Part shown: positions 1 through 8,910 of the stretch, one piece after another
How positions within the stretch are numbered: the stretch's first letter is position 1
Layout of the letters: each line of letters starts with the position of its first letter
Assembly: GCA_019912685.1 (NCBI GenBank)
Contig: JAIOII010001304.1
Coordinates: forward strand, 1-32,081
DNA from: Kofleriaceae bacterium
GTDB taxonomy: Bacteria; Myxococcota_A; Polyangia; Haliangiales; Haliangiaceae
Length of the DNA: 32,081 nt
Direction: 5' to 3'
Position numbers and translations under genes: made by a program
Notes under the pieces: model-generated
Seen by the model: only the letters and a program-made list of their open reading frames with translations
What the model was told of the DNA's origin: nothing
Databases searched by the model: none

Positions 1-97
1 GGGCGCGCGGCCGCCGGACGACGGTGAGCGGCGCCGCCGCGGCGACCGCCGGCGCGATCAGCACCGCGACGAACAGAGCTCCTGGAAATCGAGACAC
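1..97 (-). CDS. N-terminus of an exported protein (partial, runs off the left edge)
   Basis: A GTG at 97 opens a frame to the window edge whose 32 visible residues look like a Sec signal peptide: a short basic start (MSRFPG), a hydrophobic core (ALFVAVLIAP) and an Ala-rich cleavage region (AVAAAAP). No Shine-Dalgarno sequence precedes it. The gene is supported by a sigma-54-type promoter at 111-126 and a copy of the shared 17-bp dyad at 169-185. The predicted transcript would start about three bases before the GTG, as at several other genes here. An in-frame TTG at 113-115 lies inside the promoter element and is less likely. Mature protein and function are outside the window. Confidence 0.42.
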   Translation of the reverse strand, partial: MSRFPGALFVAVLIAPAVAAAAPLTVVRRPRA

Positions 98-110
98 GGG
101 GCGGAGGAAG

Positions 111-126
111 AGCAACCGCCATTCCA
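111..126 (-). promoter_or_regulatory. Sigma-54-type promoter
   Basis: The minus strand reads TGGAATGGCGGTTGCT, matching the -24/-12 consensus TGGCACG-N4-TTGCW at the GG, the TTGC and the required GG-N10-GC spacing. The GG lies about 52 bp downstream of the centre of the 169-185 dyad. It points towards the exported-protein start at 97. Confidence 0.65.
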
Positions 127-168
127 GGCAACCGCCCTGCGAATTCGCGCCGTTGCGCGATCCGCTCC

Positions 169-185
169 GTAACCGATTCGGTCAC
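169..185. promoter_or_regulatory. Shared dyad operator, site 1
   Basis: GTAAC-cgattcg-GTCAC, pentamers separated by exactly 7 bp, the same geometry as the other operators in the window. It sits between the cusA stop and the promoter at 111-126, so it most likely serves the leftward exported-protein gene. Confidence 0.65.
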
Positions 186-204
186 GTGTGATGCGCCCAT
201 CCGG

Positions 205-3200
205 TCAGGGGACGACCGTTGCCGGGGGCATGCCGCCGTTGCGGCGCGTCTGCACCCGGAGGATCACGCTGCGCGCGGTCACGTACGTCACGGGCACGAT
301 GAGCAGCGTCATCAACAAGAGGGTGACCAGACCGCCGATCATCGGCGACGCGATCCGCTGGGCGACGTCGGCGCCCGCGCCGTCGGAGAGCATGACCGGG
401 GCGAGGCCGACGAGGTTCATCCCGACGGTCATCAGCATGGGACGAACGCGCAGAACCGCGCCGTCGAGCGCGCAGTCGACGAGATCGCGGGTGTTCCGGA
501 TCCGGCCTTCGGCCATCCAGCGCGTGTACGCCTGCTCGAGATAGACCACCATCACCGACGCGGTCTCCGCGGCGATGCCGATCAGCGCGATCATGCCGAC
601 CCACACCGCGATGCTGGTATTGAACTCCAGGAAGTAGAGCAGCCAGAAGCTACCGATGACCGCGAACGGCACGGAGGTCATCACCAGCAGGCAGAGGCCG
701 ATCTTCCCGAACTGGAAGTAGAGGAGCGCGATCACCAGCAGCAACGTGACAGGGATCAGGATCCGCATCCTGGCCTCGATGCGCTCCAGGAACTCGTACT
801 GCCCGGTCCACACCAGCCGATAGCCGGGCGGCAGCTTGATGTCGGCGACCGCGGCCTTCGCCCGCTTGACGTAGCCCCCGAGGTCCGAGTCGCTGGTGTC
901 GACGAACACGTAGCCGACGAGCGAGCCGTTCTCGTCCTTGATCATGGGCGGACCGGCGCGCACCGCGAACGTGCCTAGTTGCGCGAGCGGTACCTGCCCC
1001 GCCTTCACGGCGGCGCTCGGCGCGACCTCACCGCCCATCCCCGACATCCCGGCCGTCGCACCACCGCTCGACCGCACCGGCACGAGCACGCGCTCGAGCG
1101 TATCGATGCTGGTTCGCAGATCCCGCGCGTACCGAACGTTGACCGTGAACCGCTGTCGTCCCTCGATGGTCTGGTCGATCACCATCCCGCCGATCGCCGT
1201 CTCGACCATGGCGAGCACGTCGGCGACCCGCAAGCCGTACCGCGCGATCGCCTGCCGGTCGGGCTGGAAATCGATGTACGTGCCCATCGTCTCGCGGTCC
1301 GCGTACGCGCTGCGGGTCCCCGGGACGTCGCGCAGACGCTCCTCGATCTCGCGACCGATCCGCTCGATCTCGGCGAGGTCGTCGCCGAACACTTTCACGC
1401 CGACGGGCGTCCGGATTCCGGTGGTCAGCATGTCGACGCGGGCCTTGATCGGCATCGTCAACGCGCCTTGCACGCCCGGCATCGCGAGCGCCGCGATCAG
1501 CTCCTTCTCGAGGCGCTCCCTGGTCATCCCGGGTCGCCAGTGGGACTTCGGGTGCAGCACGATGACGGTCTCGAACATCGACAGCGGCGCCGGATCCGTC
1601 GGTGTGCCGGCTCGCCCCGCCTTGCCGAGCACGGACTTGACCTCCGGGAAGGCGGCGATGATCTGATCCTGCCGCTGCAGCAGGTCCTTGGCCTCCTCGA
1701 TCGAGATGTTCGGGAACGTCACCGGCATGTAGAGGAACGAGCCCTCGTACAGGGGCGGCATGAACTCCGAGCCGAGGCGCCGCATCGGCCAGAGCGTCGA
1801 CGCCACCAGTGCAACCGCGATCAGGAGGACAGGGATCCGGAAGCGGAGGCACGCGCGCAGCACGGGTCGATACACGGCGATCGCCAGCCGGTTGATCGGG
1901 TTCGCGCGTTCGTTGCGGATCCGCCCTCGGATACACAGCACCATCAGCGCCGGCCCGACCGTGACCGACAGGACCGCGGCCGAGACCATCGCGAACGTCT
2001 TGGTGTACGCCAGCGGCGAGAACAGGCGTCCCTCCTGCGCCTCGAGCGCAAACACCGGCAGGAACGCCACCGCGATGATCAGCAGGGAGCCGAAGATCGG
2101 CCGCGCCAGCTCCTTGCAGGCGTCGATGATGATCTCGGTGCGCCGCTTCGGGTCCGTACCCTCGAGCTTGCGGTGGGCGTTCTCGATCAGCACCACGGTG
2201 GCATCCACCATGTCGCCCACCGCGATGATGATGCCGGCCAGCGACATGATGTTGAGGCTGACCCCGGCGGCACGGATCATGATGAAGGACCCCAGCACCG
2301 AGAGCGGCAGGATGACCATCGCGACCAGCGCGCTGCGAAGGTGGAGCAGGAAGACGGCGATGAAGACGAGGACCACGATCAGCTCCTCGGTCAGCGCCTC
2401 GCCGAGCGTGTCGACCGCCTCGTCGATCAGCTCCGAGCGATCGTAGGCAACCTCGACCTCGACGCCCTCCGGCATCGACGGCTTCAGCTCCTCGAGACGC
2501 TGCTTGACCCCGTCGATCACGTCGCGGGCGTTCTCGCCGCTGCGCATCACCACGATGCCGCCGACCGCCTCGCCCTGCCCGTTCCATTCGAGCACCCCAC
2601 GGCGGATCTCCGGACCGAGGTCGACGCGCCCGACGTTCCGGATCCGCACCGGCGTGCCGTCGGCGCTCACCTTGACGACGGCCTCCTCGAGATCCGCCTT
2701 GTCCGTGACGTAGCCGAGCCCGCGGAAGACGTACTCGCGCCCGGCCCACTCGATCACGCGGCCGCCGACGTCGCCGTTGGAGGCGCGCGCGGCGTCGATC
2801 ACCTCGTTGACCGAGACCCCGAACGAGGCAAGCCGCACCGGATCGAGCACGATCTGGTACTGCTTCTCGTAGCCGCCGACCGACGCGACCTCGGCGACCC
2901 CGGGCACGCTCGCGAGCGCGTAGCGGAGGTTGAAGTCCTGGAACGCGCGGAGCTCTTGCAGATCGTGCTTGCCGGTGCGGTCGACCAGGACGTACTCGAA
3001 GACCCAGCCCGAGCCGGTGGCGTCGGGGCCGATGGTCGGCGAGACGCCTGCGGGCAGCTTCCCCGCTGCGTTCGCGAGGTACTCGAGCGCCCGCGAACGC
3101 GCCCAGTACTGGTCGGTGCCGTCCTCGAAGATCACGTAGACGAAGCTCATCCCGAACATCGAGAAGCCGCGTACCGACTTGACGTTCGGCGCCGAGATGA

Positions 3201-3417
3201 AGGTCGTCACCAGCGGGTAGGTGATCTGGTCCTCGACGAGCTGAGGGCTGCGCCCCATCCACTCGGTCCAGACGATCACCTGGGTGTCGGTCAAGTCCGG
3301 AATCGCGTCGACTGGGCTCTTCTTCCAGCTGTACACGCCCACCGAGCCGATGACGATCGCGACGACGAGCATGAGGCCGACTCGCCGCGCGCACCATTCG
3401 ACCAGTTTCTCGAACAT
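205..3417 (-). CDS. cusA: Cu(I)/Ag(I) RND efflux pump, CusA/CzcA family
   Basis: Inner-membrane RND pump of 1070 residues, the usual length for heavy-metal RND proteins, expelling metal by proton antiport through a tripartite complex. The N-terminus shows the family block (VDAIPDLTDTQV, residues 36-47). The transmembrane proton-relay region has GDMVDATVVLIENAH with D405 at the position of the E. coli CusA aspartate. The three methionines that bind Cu(I)/Ag(I) in E. coli CusA (M573, M623, M672) are matched by M564 (LYMP), M614 (LSMFE) and M663 (RVDML), which argues for monovalent copper/silver rather than Co/Zn/Cd. The ATG at 3417 is separated by one base from the adaptor stop, so it is the last gene of a cusC-B-A-like operon driven from 5766-5781. 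Confidence 0.95.
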   Translation of the reverse strand: MFEKLVEWCARRVGLMLVVAIVIGSVGVYSWKKSPVDAIPDLTDTQVIVWTEWMGRSPQLVEDQITYPLVTTFISAPNVKSVRGFSMFGMSFVYVIFEDGTDQYWARSRALEYLANAAGKLPAGVSPTIGPDATGSGWVFEYVLVDRTGKHDLQELRAFQDFNLRYALASVPGVAEVASVGGYEKQYQIVLDPVRLASFGVSVNEVIDAARASNGDVGGRVIEWAGREYVFRGLGYVTDKADLEEAVVKVSADGTPVRIRNVGRVDLGPEIRRGVLEWNGQGEAVGGIVVMRSGENARDVIDGVKQRLEELKPSMPEGVEVEVAYDRSELIDEAVDTLGEALTEELIVVLVFIAVFLLHLRSALVAMVILPLSVLGSFIMIRAAGVSLNIMSLAGIIIAVGDMVDATVVLIENAHRKLEGTDPKRRTEIIIDACKELARPIFGSLLIIAVAFLPVFALEAQEGRLFSPLAYTKTFAMVSAAVLSVTVGPALMVLCIRGRIRNERANPINRLAIAVYRPVLRACLRFRIPVLLIAVALVASTLWPMRRLGSEFMPPLYEGSFLYMPVTFPNISIEEAKDLLQRQDQIIAAFPEVKSVLGKAGRAGTPTDPAPLSMFETVIVLHPKSHWRPGMTRERLEKELIAALAMPGVQGALTMPIKARVDMLTTGIRTPVGVKVFGDDLAEIERIGREIEERLRDVPGTRSAYADRETMGTYIDFQPDRQAIARYGLRVADVLAMVETAIGGMVIDQTIEGRQRFTVNVRYARDLRTSIDTLERVLVPVRSSGGATAGMSGMGGEVAPSAAVKAGQVPLAQLGTFAVRAGPPMIKDENGSLVGYVFVDTSDSDLGGYVKRAKAAVADIKLPPGYRLVWTGQYEFLERIEARMRILIPVTLLLVIALLYFQFGKIGLCLLVMTSVPFAVIGSFWLLYFLEFNTSIAVWVGMIALIGIAAETASVMVVYLEQAYTRWMAEGRIRNTRDLVDCALDGAVLRVRPMLMTVGMNLVGLAPVMLSDGAGADVAQRIASPMIGGLVTLLLMTLLIVPVTYVTARSVILRVQTRRNGGMPPATVVP

Positions 3418-3418
3418 G

Positions 3419-4525
3419 TCAGTGCCCCCCGTGCCCCGGGCCCGGTCCGGTGGCCCGCAAGCGGCTCTCGCTGTCGACCAGGAACTGAGCGCTCACCACG
3501 ACCTGATCGCCCTCGGAAATGCCCTTGCGAATCTCGGCGCGGCCGCCGACCCGGCGCCCGACCTCGACCTCGACGGGCCGGAAGCGGCCCTCGCCGGACG
3601 CCACGTAGACGACGCGCCGGAAGCCGGTGTCGATCACGGCCTCGTCGGGTACGGTGAGGAGCTCGCCGCCGGCGCCGGGCAGCTCCACGGTGGCGAAGTT
3701 CCCCGGCCGCAGGAGGCCCTTCTTGTTCTCGACGACCATGCGGACCTTCACCGTCCGGCTCTGCTGGTCAACGGTCGGATAGACGTAGTCGATCTTCGCG
3801 GTGATCGGATCGGCGAGTCCCTCGATCTGGATCGTCGCCGTGCCCTTCCGGTCGACCCGCCCGAGCTCGTACTCGTAGACCTCGGCGATCACCCAGACCT
3901 GGGACAGGTCGGCGATCAGGTAGAGCATCATGTCGGGCTCCACGAAGTGTCCCTGGACGATGCTCTTCTCGATCACCGTGCCGCTGATCGGCGCCCGCAC
4001 GACGATCGCCTCGACCGGCGTCCCGGTCTCCTCGATCGCGCGGATCTGATCCTCGGGGATATCCCACAGGCGCAGGCGCTCGCGCGCCGCGTCAGCGAGG
4101 TCGGTCGAGAACTTCTTGGCGCGCAGGTACTCCTGCTGGGCGACCAGGAGCTCCTGCGAGTAGATCGAGTAGAGCGCCTGCCCCTTCTTGACCTTCTGCC
4201 CCACCGCGTTGACGTGGAGCTTCCGCACGTAGCCCATCAGCTTCGAGTGCACGTGTGCCTCGCGCTTCTCGTCCGCCTGCACGGTCGCGCTCGCCCGGAC
4301 CGTCGCGTCGAAGCGCGTGCGCTCGGCGGGCGCGAGCTTGAGCCCGATGACCTGCTGCCGATCGCTGGGGATCTCGACCTCGGCGTGGCCCTCCGGGAGC
4401 CCACCGTGCGCGGAGTGGTCGGCCGAAGGCTTCGCCGCGGCGTGGTCGGCCGGGTGCTCCTCTTGCCTGGCTTTCTCGCCGCACGCGAGCAGAGCGACCG
4501 CGAGCAGGACGATCATCTTCTTCAT
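3419..4525 (-). CDS. cusB: RND efflux periplasmic adaptor, CusB family, lipoprotein
   Basis: Membrane fusion protein of 368 residues linking the CusA pump to the outer-membrane channel. The start is a lipoprotein signal (MKKMIVLLAVALLACG, lipobox LLAC). A His-rich linker follows (HPADHAAAKPSADHSAHGG), then the adaptor core: beta-barrel/lipoyl halves around a helical hairpin (LLVAQQEYLRAKKF, about residues 125-140), a second lipoyl strand region (VRAPISGTVIEK) and the C-terminal membrane-proximal domain. It ends in GPGHGGH, another possible metal-binding tail. The start overlaps the stop of the upstream gene by four bases (ATGA), implying translational coupling. Copper or silver as cargo is inferred from its partner pump and its His/Met content. 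Confidence 0.92.
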   Translation of the reverse strand: MKKMIVLLAVALLACGEKARQEEHPADHAAAKPSADHSAHGGLPEGHAEVEIPSDRQQVIGLKLAPAERTRFDATVRASATVQADEKREAHVHSKLMGYVRKLHVNAVGQKVKKGQALYSIYSQELLVAQQEYLRAKKFSTDLADAARERLRLWDIPEDQIRAIEETGTPVEAIVVRAPISGTVIEKSIVQGHFVEPDMMLYLIADLSQVWVIAEVYEYELGRVDRKGTATIQIEGLADPITAKIDYVYPTVDQQSRTVKVRMVVENKKGLLRPGNFATVELPGAGGELLTVPDEAVIDTGFRRVVYVASGEGRFRPVEVEVGRRVGGRAEIRKGISEGDQVVVSAQFLVDSESRLRATGPGPGHGGH

Positions 4526-5745
4526 GGCGCCACCTCGTCTCCGGCGATCCGGTCGAGCTCGAAGCGCGCGACGCCGCGCCGGACGACCGCCTCGACGCGC
4601 TTGCCCTCCAGCTCCTTGAGCTCCATCACCGCGTCGAGCAGAGAGATGAAGTCGCCGGTGCCCGCGATGTAGGCCGACTCGATCGACGCGATCGTCTCGC
4701 GCAGCTTCGGGATCGCGGCGTCCTCGAGCGCGCCGACCGTGCGCTCAGAAGCGCGCGCCCGGCTCCACGCCATGCGCAGCTCGGCGTTCGCCATCTTCGT
4801 CATCGCGTCCTCCTCGCGGTCGGCCGCGCGCTCCATCGCGCGCGCCATCGCGATCTCGTTGTCCTGCCGGTCCCACCACCAGAGCGGGATCGTGACGCTG
4901 ATACCGATGCCGACCCCGTCGGGCATCCCGTCCAGGTTCTGTTCGTACTCGGCCTCGACCATCACCATCGGCCAGTACATCCGGCGTGCCAGCTCGCGCT
5001 GCGCCGTCGCGCCTTCCTTCATCGCGCGGGCCGCTGCCACCTCGGGTGTCCCGTCGGCTGCCGCCGCGGCGACATCGAGCTCGGGCATCGGATCCGACGT
5101 GGGCAGCTCGGCGGGGCCGATCGCCTCGTCCACGTCGCGGCCGCGCAGGGTGTTCAGCATGGCGGCGATCGCGAGGCGCTCGTCCTCGAGCGAGGCGCGC
5201 TCCGCCTCCATCACTGCGATCTCCGACTCGGCGCGCAGGACGTCGTGGTGGCCCATCGAGCCCATACCCGCCTTGACCAGCGCGAGGCCGGCCTCGCGCA
5301 TCCGCTCGAGGAGCGCGATCTGCTCGTCGACGATGCGGCCCATCTCGTCGACCATCCACAGCTCGTAGAACAGGGCGACCGCCTGGGCCCGGGCGTCCCA
5401 GCGCGTGCGTCGCAGGCCGGCCTCGCTGCGCGTCACGTCGGCCTTCGCGACCCGCTTCGCATACGTCCGCCGGCCGAACAGGTTGAGCGGCTGTCCGATG
5501 CGGTAGCTGATCATCGTCGCATCGGCGTCCTCGCTCATCCCGCCGATCGGGATCGCTTCGGACATCACCGAGAGCTGGGGATCTTCCCAGGCGCCGGCGA
5601 CGCCCACGGCCGCGCGCCGCACGTCGACATCCGCGGCGGCGACGTCGACCGCGGGTGCGTCCTGGCCGACTTCGGCGAGGAGCTCCGGCAGGCGTAGCGG
5701 CGCGGGAGCGAGAACGACGAGGAAGGCGGCGGTGACGGCGAACAT
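4522..5745 (-). CDS. TolC-family outer-membrane efflux protein (CusC-like)
   Basis: Outer-membrane channel component of the Cus-type complex, 407 residues with an N-terminal export signal (MFAVTAAFLVVLAPAP). The two repeated outer-membrane efflux domains are recognisable from long Ala/Glu/Arg-rich helices and the strand segments between them (PQLSVMSEAIPIGG, IGISVTIPLWWWDRQ). It is slightly shorter than typical TolC/CusC proteins but looks complete. It is the first gene of the efflux operon. Its ATG at 5745 lies about 10 bases after the start predicted from the sigma-54 promoter at 5766-5781. I see no Shine-Dalgarno sequence in the leader. Function is assigned from fold and operon context. 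Confidence 0.9.
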   Translation of the reverse strand: MFAVTAAFLVVLAPAPLRLPELLAEVGQDAPAVDVAAADVDVRRAAVGVAGAWEDPQLSVMSEAIPIGGMSEDADATMISYRIGQPLNLFGRRTYAKRVAKADVTRSEAGLRRTRWDARAQAVALFYELWMVDEMGRIVDEQIALLERMREAGLALVKAGMGSMGHHDVLRAESEIAVMEAERASLEDERLAIAAMLNTLRGRDVDEAIGPAELPTSDPMPELDVAAAAADGTPEVAAARAMKEGATAQRELARRMYWPMVMVEAEYEQNLDGMPDGVGIGISVTIPLWWWDRQDNEIAMARAMERAADREEDAMTKMANAELRMAWSRARASERTVGALEDAAIPKLRETIASIESAYIAGTGDFISLLDAVMELKELEGKRVEAVVRRGVARFELDRIAGDEVAP

Positions 5746-5765
5746 GGGGAGTTGTACCCGAACTC

Positions 5766-5781
5766 AGCAACCTCCGTGCCT
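5766..5781 (-). promoter_or_regulatory. Sigma-54-type promoter of the Cus efflux operon
   Basis: Minus-strand AGGCACGGAGGTTGCT differs from TGGCACG-N4-TTGCT only in the first base, with exact GG-N10-GC spacing. It is one of the best sigma-54 matches in the window. Its predicted start is near 5755. The dyad at 5872-5888 lies about 100 bp upstream, a typical enhancer distance. Confidence 0.78.
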
Positions 5782-5871
5782 TGTGCGTCGGCGGGGCTTT
5801 CCCGCACAGATTGCGCCAACGCGCATGCACCGCGCAATCGCGCGCAGTCTTGGCGTCGCGGGCAGGTCACT

Positions 5872-5888
5872 GTGACCTTCAGAGTCAC
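5872..5888. promoter_or_regulatory. Shared dyad operator, site 2 (between cus operon and copA)
   Basis: Perfect GTGAC-cttcaga-GTCAC in the divergent intergenic region. Its centre is 53 bp from the -24 GG of the copA promoter and about 100 bp from that of the cus promoter, so a single site could serve both directions. An extra GTCAC half-site ends two bases upstream (5866-5870). I saw no MerR/CueR-type operator here. Confidence 0.8.
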
Positions 5889-5931
5889 ACTCCCCACGCG
5901 AATGCCGGCGCAGGGCCGCGGTTCTTTCCCG

Positions 5932-5947
5932 TGGTACGAGGATTGCG
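5932..5947 (+). promoter_or_regulatory. Sigma-54-type promoter of copA
   Basis: TGGTACGAGGATTGCG matches TGGYACG-N4-TTGC throughout, with GG-N10-GC. The predicted start is near 5958, giving a leader of about 32 bases to the copA ATG. Confidence 0.8.
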
Positions 5948-5989
5948 AAGGCGTAATGAACCGGCGCCCGTGGCGTCGTCAGGTCAACC

Positions 5990-8332
5990 ATGCACGAGCA
6001 CGCGCATCACGAGCACCACGAAGCGCCTCCGGTCGTCGCGCAGGATGACCGGCCCACCGATCCGGTCTGCGGGATGAAGGTGTCGCCCTCGACTCCGCAC
6101 CGCACGCACCACGGCGGTCACGATGTGCTGTTCTGCAGCGCGCGCTGTCGGGAGAAGTTCGAGGCCGACCCCGCGCGCTACATGACCGCGGAGCCCGCGC
6201 CGCCGACGCCGGTGCCCGCGGCCGCCGCCGGCGTCGAGTACACGTGCCCGATGCACCCCGAGATCGTCCGCGACGGGCCCGGGACGTGCCCGATCTGCGG
6301 GATGGCGCTCGAGCCGCGCACCATCACCGCCGAGACCGGCCCGGACCCGGAGCTGCGCGACATGACGCGCCGGTTCTGGGCGGCTGCCGTGCTGTCCCTG
6401 CCGCTCGTGGTGCTCGTGATGGCCGACATGCTCGGCGCGCCGCTCCTGTCGATGCGCGTCCGGCCCTTCGTCGAGCTCGCGCTCGCCACCCCGGTCTGCA
6501 CCTGGGCGGCGTGGCCGTTCTACGTCCGCGCCGTCCAGTCGGTGCGGCGCCTGCGCCTCAACATGTTCACGCTGATCGGCCTCGGCGTCAGCGTCGCGTT
6601 CGGCTACAGCATCGTCGCAGCGCTGGCGCCGGGCATCTTCCCGGCGTCCTTCCGCGCGATGGGCGAGGTCGCGACCTACTTCGAGGCGGCCGCCGTGATC
6701 GTGACGTTGATCCTGCTCGGCCAGGTGCTCGAGCTGCGTGCCCGCGGGCAGACCAGCGCCGCGATCCGCAAGCTCCTCGGCATGGCGCCGAGCTCCGCCC
6801 GACGGATCGCCGAGGACGGCACCGAGGCTGACGTCCCGCTCGATCAGATCCAGGTCGGCGACAAGCTGCGCGTGCGCCCCGGCGAGAAGGTGCCGGTCGA
6901 CGGCGTCGTGATCGAGGGCCACAGCGCGATCGACGAGGCGATGGTCACCGGCGAGCCCATCCCCGTCGAGAAGGGCGCCGGCGATCACGTCATCGGCGCG
7001 ACGCTCAACGGCACGGGCGGGCTCGTCATGCGCGCCGACAAGGTCGGCGCCGACACCTTGTTGTCGCGGATCGTCGCGATGGTCGCCGAGGCGCAGCGCA
7101 GCCGCGCGCCCATCCAGAAGCTCGCCGACGTCGTCTCCGGCTGGTTCGTGCCGATCGTCATGCTCATCGCGGTCGGCACCTTCGTCGTGTGGTCGCTGGT
7201 CGGTCCCGAACCGCGCTCGGCGCACGCGATTATCAATGCGGTGGCCGTGCTGATCATCGCGTGCCCATGCGCGCTCGGGCTCGCGACACCGATGTCGATC
7301 ATGGTCGCGACCGGCAAGGGCGCGACCATGGGCGTCCTCTTCCGCAACGCCGAGGCGATCGAGGTGCTGCGCAAGGTCGACACCCTCGTCGTCGACAAGA
7401 CCGGCACGCTCACCGAGGGCAAGCCGCGCCTGGTCAGCGTGTCGCCGGCCGACGGCATGGCGGAGGACCAGCTCCTGCGTTACGCCGCGACGCTCGAGCG
7501 CGCGAGCGAGCACCCGCTGGCGGCCGCGATCGTCGCCGGCGCGCACGAGCGCGGCCTTCCGCTCGGCGACGCCACCGCGTTCACGTCGGTCACCGGCAAG
7601 GGCGTGCGGGGCACCGTCGACGGCAAGTGGGTCGCGCTCGGCAACCGCGCCATGATGGAGGAGGTCGGCATCGACGCGGCGCCGCTGGTCGAGCGTGCGG
7701 AGGCGCTGCGCGCCGACGGTCAGACCGTCATGTTCGTCGGCGTCACCGGCCGCCTGGCCGGCCTCGTCGGCGTCGCCGATCCGATCAAGGCGAGCACGCC
7801 GGAGGCGATCCGCGTCCTCCACGCCGAGGGCATCCGTATCGTCATGATGACAGGCGACAGCAAGACCACCGCGCAGACGGTCGCGAAGAAGCTCGGCATC
7901 GACGACGTGCTCGCCGAAGTGCTCCCCGATCAGAAGGCCGACCACGTCCGCCGCCTGCAGGGCGAGGGCCGCGTCGTCGCGATGGCCGGCGACGGCATCA
8001 ACGACGCCCCTGCCCTCGCGCAGGCCCACGTCGGCATCGCGATGGGCACCGGCACCGACGTCGCGATGGAGAGCGCCGGTGTCACCCTGGTGAAGGGTGA
8101 CCTCCGCGGCATCGCGCGCGCCCGCCGCCTGTCCCGCCGGACGATGGCAAACATCAAGCAGAACCTCTTCTTCGCGTTCATCTACAACGCCGCTGGCGTC
8201 CCGGTCGCCGCCGGCGTGCTCTACCCGGCGTTCGGTCTCCTGCTCTCGCCCATCATCGCCGCTGCCGCGATGAGCCTCAGCTCGGTCTCGGTGATCGGCA
8301 ACGCGCTTCGGCTGCGCACCGTGGAGGTGTGA
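5990..8332 (+). CDS. copA: Copper-translocating P1B-type ATPase
   Basis: Exports Cu(I) from the cytoplasm using ATP; 780 residues. The N-terminus is His-rich ([12 protein letters not shown]). A YHS domain follows (PVCGMKV at 25-31, then FCSARC), then a heavy-metal-binding domain (CPMHPEI at about 86-92, [10 protein letters not shown] at 100-109), in place of classical CxxC HMA domains. Catalytic features are all present: TGEPIPVEK in the actuator, CPC metal site at 425-427, phosphorylated Asp 469 in DKTGTLTEG, the SEHP motif, [10 protein letters not shown] in the hinge, and the C-terminal [15 protein letters not shown] block typical of Cu(I) ATPases. It diverges from the cus operon and has its own sigma-54-type promoter. 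A miniprotein gene follows one base after its stop. Confidence 0.96.
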   Translation: MHEHAHHEHHEAPPVVAQDDRPTDPVCGMKVSPSTPHRTHHGGHDVLFCSARCREKFEADPARYMTAEPAPPTPVPAAAAGVEYTCPMHPEIVRDGPGTCPICGMALEPRTITAETGPDPELRDMTRRFWAAAVLSLPLVVLVMADMLGAPLLSMRVRPFVELALATPVCTWAAWPFYVRAVQSVRRLRLNMFTLIGLGVSVAFGYSIVAALAPGIFPASFRAMGEVATYFEAAAVIVTLILLGQVLELRARGQTSAAIRKLLGMAPSSARRIAEDGTEADVPLDQIQVGDKLRVRPGEKVPVDGVVIEGHSAIDEAMVTGEPIPVEKGAGDHVIGATLNGTGGLVMRADKVGADTLLSRIVAMVAEAQRSRAPIQKLADVVSGWFVPIVMLIAVGTFVVWSLVGPEPRSAHAIINAVAVLIIACPCALGLATPMSIMVATGKGATMGVLFRNAEAIEVLRKVDTLVVDKTGTLTEGKPRLVSVSPADGMAEDQLLRYAATLERASEHPLAAAIVAGAHERGLPLGDATAFTSVTGKGVRGTVDGKWVALGNRAMMEEVGIDAAPLVERAEALRADGQTVMFVGVTGRLAGLVGVADPIKASTPEAIRVLHAEGIRIVMMTGDSKTTAQTVAKKLGIDDVLAEVLPDQKADHVRRLQGEGRVVAMAGDGINDAPALAQAHVGIAMGTGTDVAMESAGVTLVKGDLRGIARARRLSRRTMANIKQNLFFAFIYNAAGVPVAAGVLYPAFGLLLSPIIAAAAMSLSSVSVIGNALRLRTVEV

Positions 8333-8333
8333 C

Positions 8334-8441
8334 GTGAGCTCCTGCTGCGACGACCGTCCGCGGCGGTGGCGACCGCTGCTCTTCGTCCTCGTCGCGCTCG
8401 CGACTGTCGTGATCGTCGTGCTTGCGGACCGGCTTGGTTAG
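8334..8441 (+). CDS. 35-residue single-pass membrane miniprotein downstream of copA
   Basis: A GTG one base after the copA stop opens a 35-codon frame (8334-8441). It has a Cys pair at the start (MSSCCDD), a basic stretch (RPRRWRP), about 18 hydrophobic residues (LLFVLVALATVVIVVLA) and a short polar tail. The GGAGGTGTGAC just upstream can act as a ribosome binding site, and the spacing implies coupling to copA. Its TAG overlaps the stop of the convergent lipoprotein gene. The di-Cys next to a membrane helix suggests a copper-binding or ATPase-associated peptide, but this is inference; I do not recognise a family. Confidence 0.55.
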   Translation: MSSCCDDRPRRWRPLLFVLVALATVVIVVLADRLG

Positions 8442-8797
8442 GGCGCGCTGAACGTGACCTCGTTCGAGAGCGACTCGCCGTCGTCGTTCATCGCCATGAT
8501 CTGGTACATGTACGTCGAGCCGGAGGTCAGCGGCGCGTCGTGGTACTGCGCCGTGTTGAACTCCACCGTCGCGACCACCTCGTAGTCGGTGTCGACGCCG
8601 TCCTCCATGCGCATCACCATGAACTCGGTCTCGTTGTCCGAGTTGTCGGTCCAGGTCAGGTGCGCGCCGCCGGCGGATGACTCGGCGGTGAGGCCCGTCG
8701 GCGCCGCCGGGGCGCCGTCGCCGCCGCCGTGATCGCTGCCGCCGCAGGCGGCGAGTCCGAGGGCAAGGGCTGCGAAGAAGATGCGCGAACGGTTCAT
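8438..8797 (-). CDS. Small lipoprotein with one fibronectin type III domain
   Basis: 119 residues: lipoprotein signal with lipobox LAAC (Cys 18), a Gly/Asp linker (GGSDHGGGDG), then one FnIII module from about residue 31. The module shows the usual landmarks: AAPTGLTAES, LTWTDNSDNETEF, YMYQIMAMNDDGES and a final NEVTF strand. FnIII lipoproteins are common in myxobacteria-like genomes as surface adhesive or scaffold units; the ligand is unknown. It is divergent from the multicopper oxidase, and two tandem operators lie between their starts. Its stop overlaps the stop of the copA-linked miniprotein. Confidence 0.8.
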   Translation of the reverse strand: MNRSRIFFAALALGLAACGGSDHGGGDGAPAAPTGLTAESSAGGAHLTWTDNSDNETEFMVMRMEDGVDTDYEVVATVEFNTAQYHDAPLTSGSTYMYQIMAMNDDGESLSNEVTFSAP

Positions 8798-8817
8798 GGC
8801 CCTACTCTTCGCGCCGT

Positions 8818-8834
8818 GTGACGGGGCCCGTCAA
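8818..8834. promoter_or_regulatory. Shared dyad operator, site 3a
   Basis: GTGAC-ggggccc-GTCAA, one mismatch to the dyad. It starts exactly 19 bp before site 3b, the same tandem pitch seen at three other loci. Confidence 0.6.
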
Positions 8835-8836
8835 GA

Positions 8837-8853
8837 GTGACCATTTAGGTTAC
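8837..8853. promoter_or_regulatory. Shared dyad operator, site 3b
   Basis: GTGAC-catttag-GTTAC between the FnIII lipoprotein and the multicopper oxidase. I found no convincing sigma-54 element on either side here, so this promoter pair may use another sigma factor. Confidence 0.7.
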
Positions 8854-8910
8854 TGTGGCGAGTTGTCTCCCAGTCTGGACAACCTGGCGTGGCGGCGGAT
8901 GATGGAGCCC

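Noticed and set aside
979-3657. Very long plus-strand open frame opposite the efflux pump
   Set aside because: Its translation is Arg/Asp/His-rich low-complexity text produced by the GC-rich codon bias of cusA on the other strand; the minus-strand product is a clear, complete RND pump.
5866-5888. CRP/FNR-type site reading of the TGTGAC...GTCACA dyads
   Set aside because: CRP sites have TGTGA-N6-TCACA; here the equivalent spacing is N9 and the dyad has an odd centre, which fits Fis-type regulators better. A divergent CRP-family protein cannot be fully excluded.
5984-8029. Long minus-strand open frame opposite copA
   Set aside because: Same antisense effect; copA carries every P-type ATPase motif on the plus strand.
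8854-8910. Sigma-54 promoter for the multicopper oxidase
   Set aside because: TGGACAACCTGGC looks similar but the -24 to -12 spacing is two bases short; no GG-N10-GC fits.
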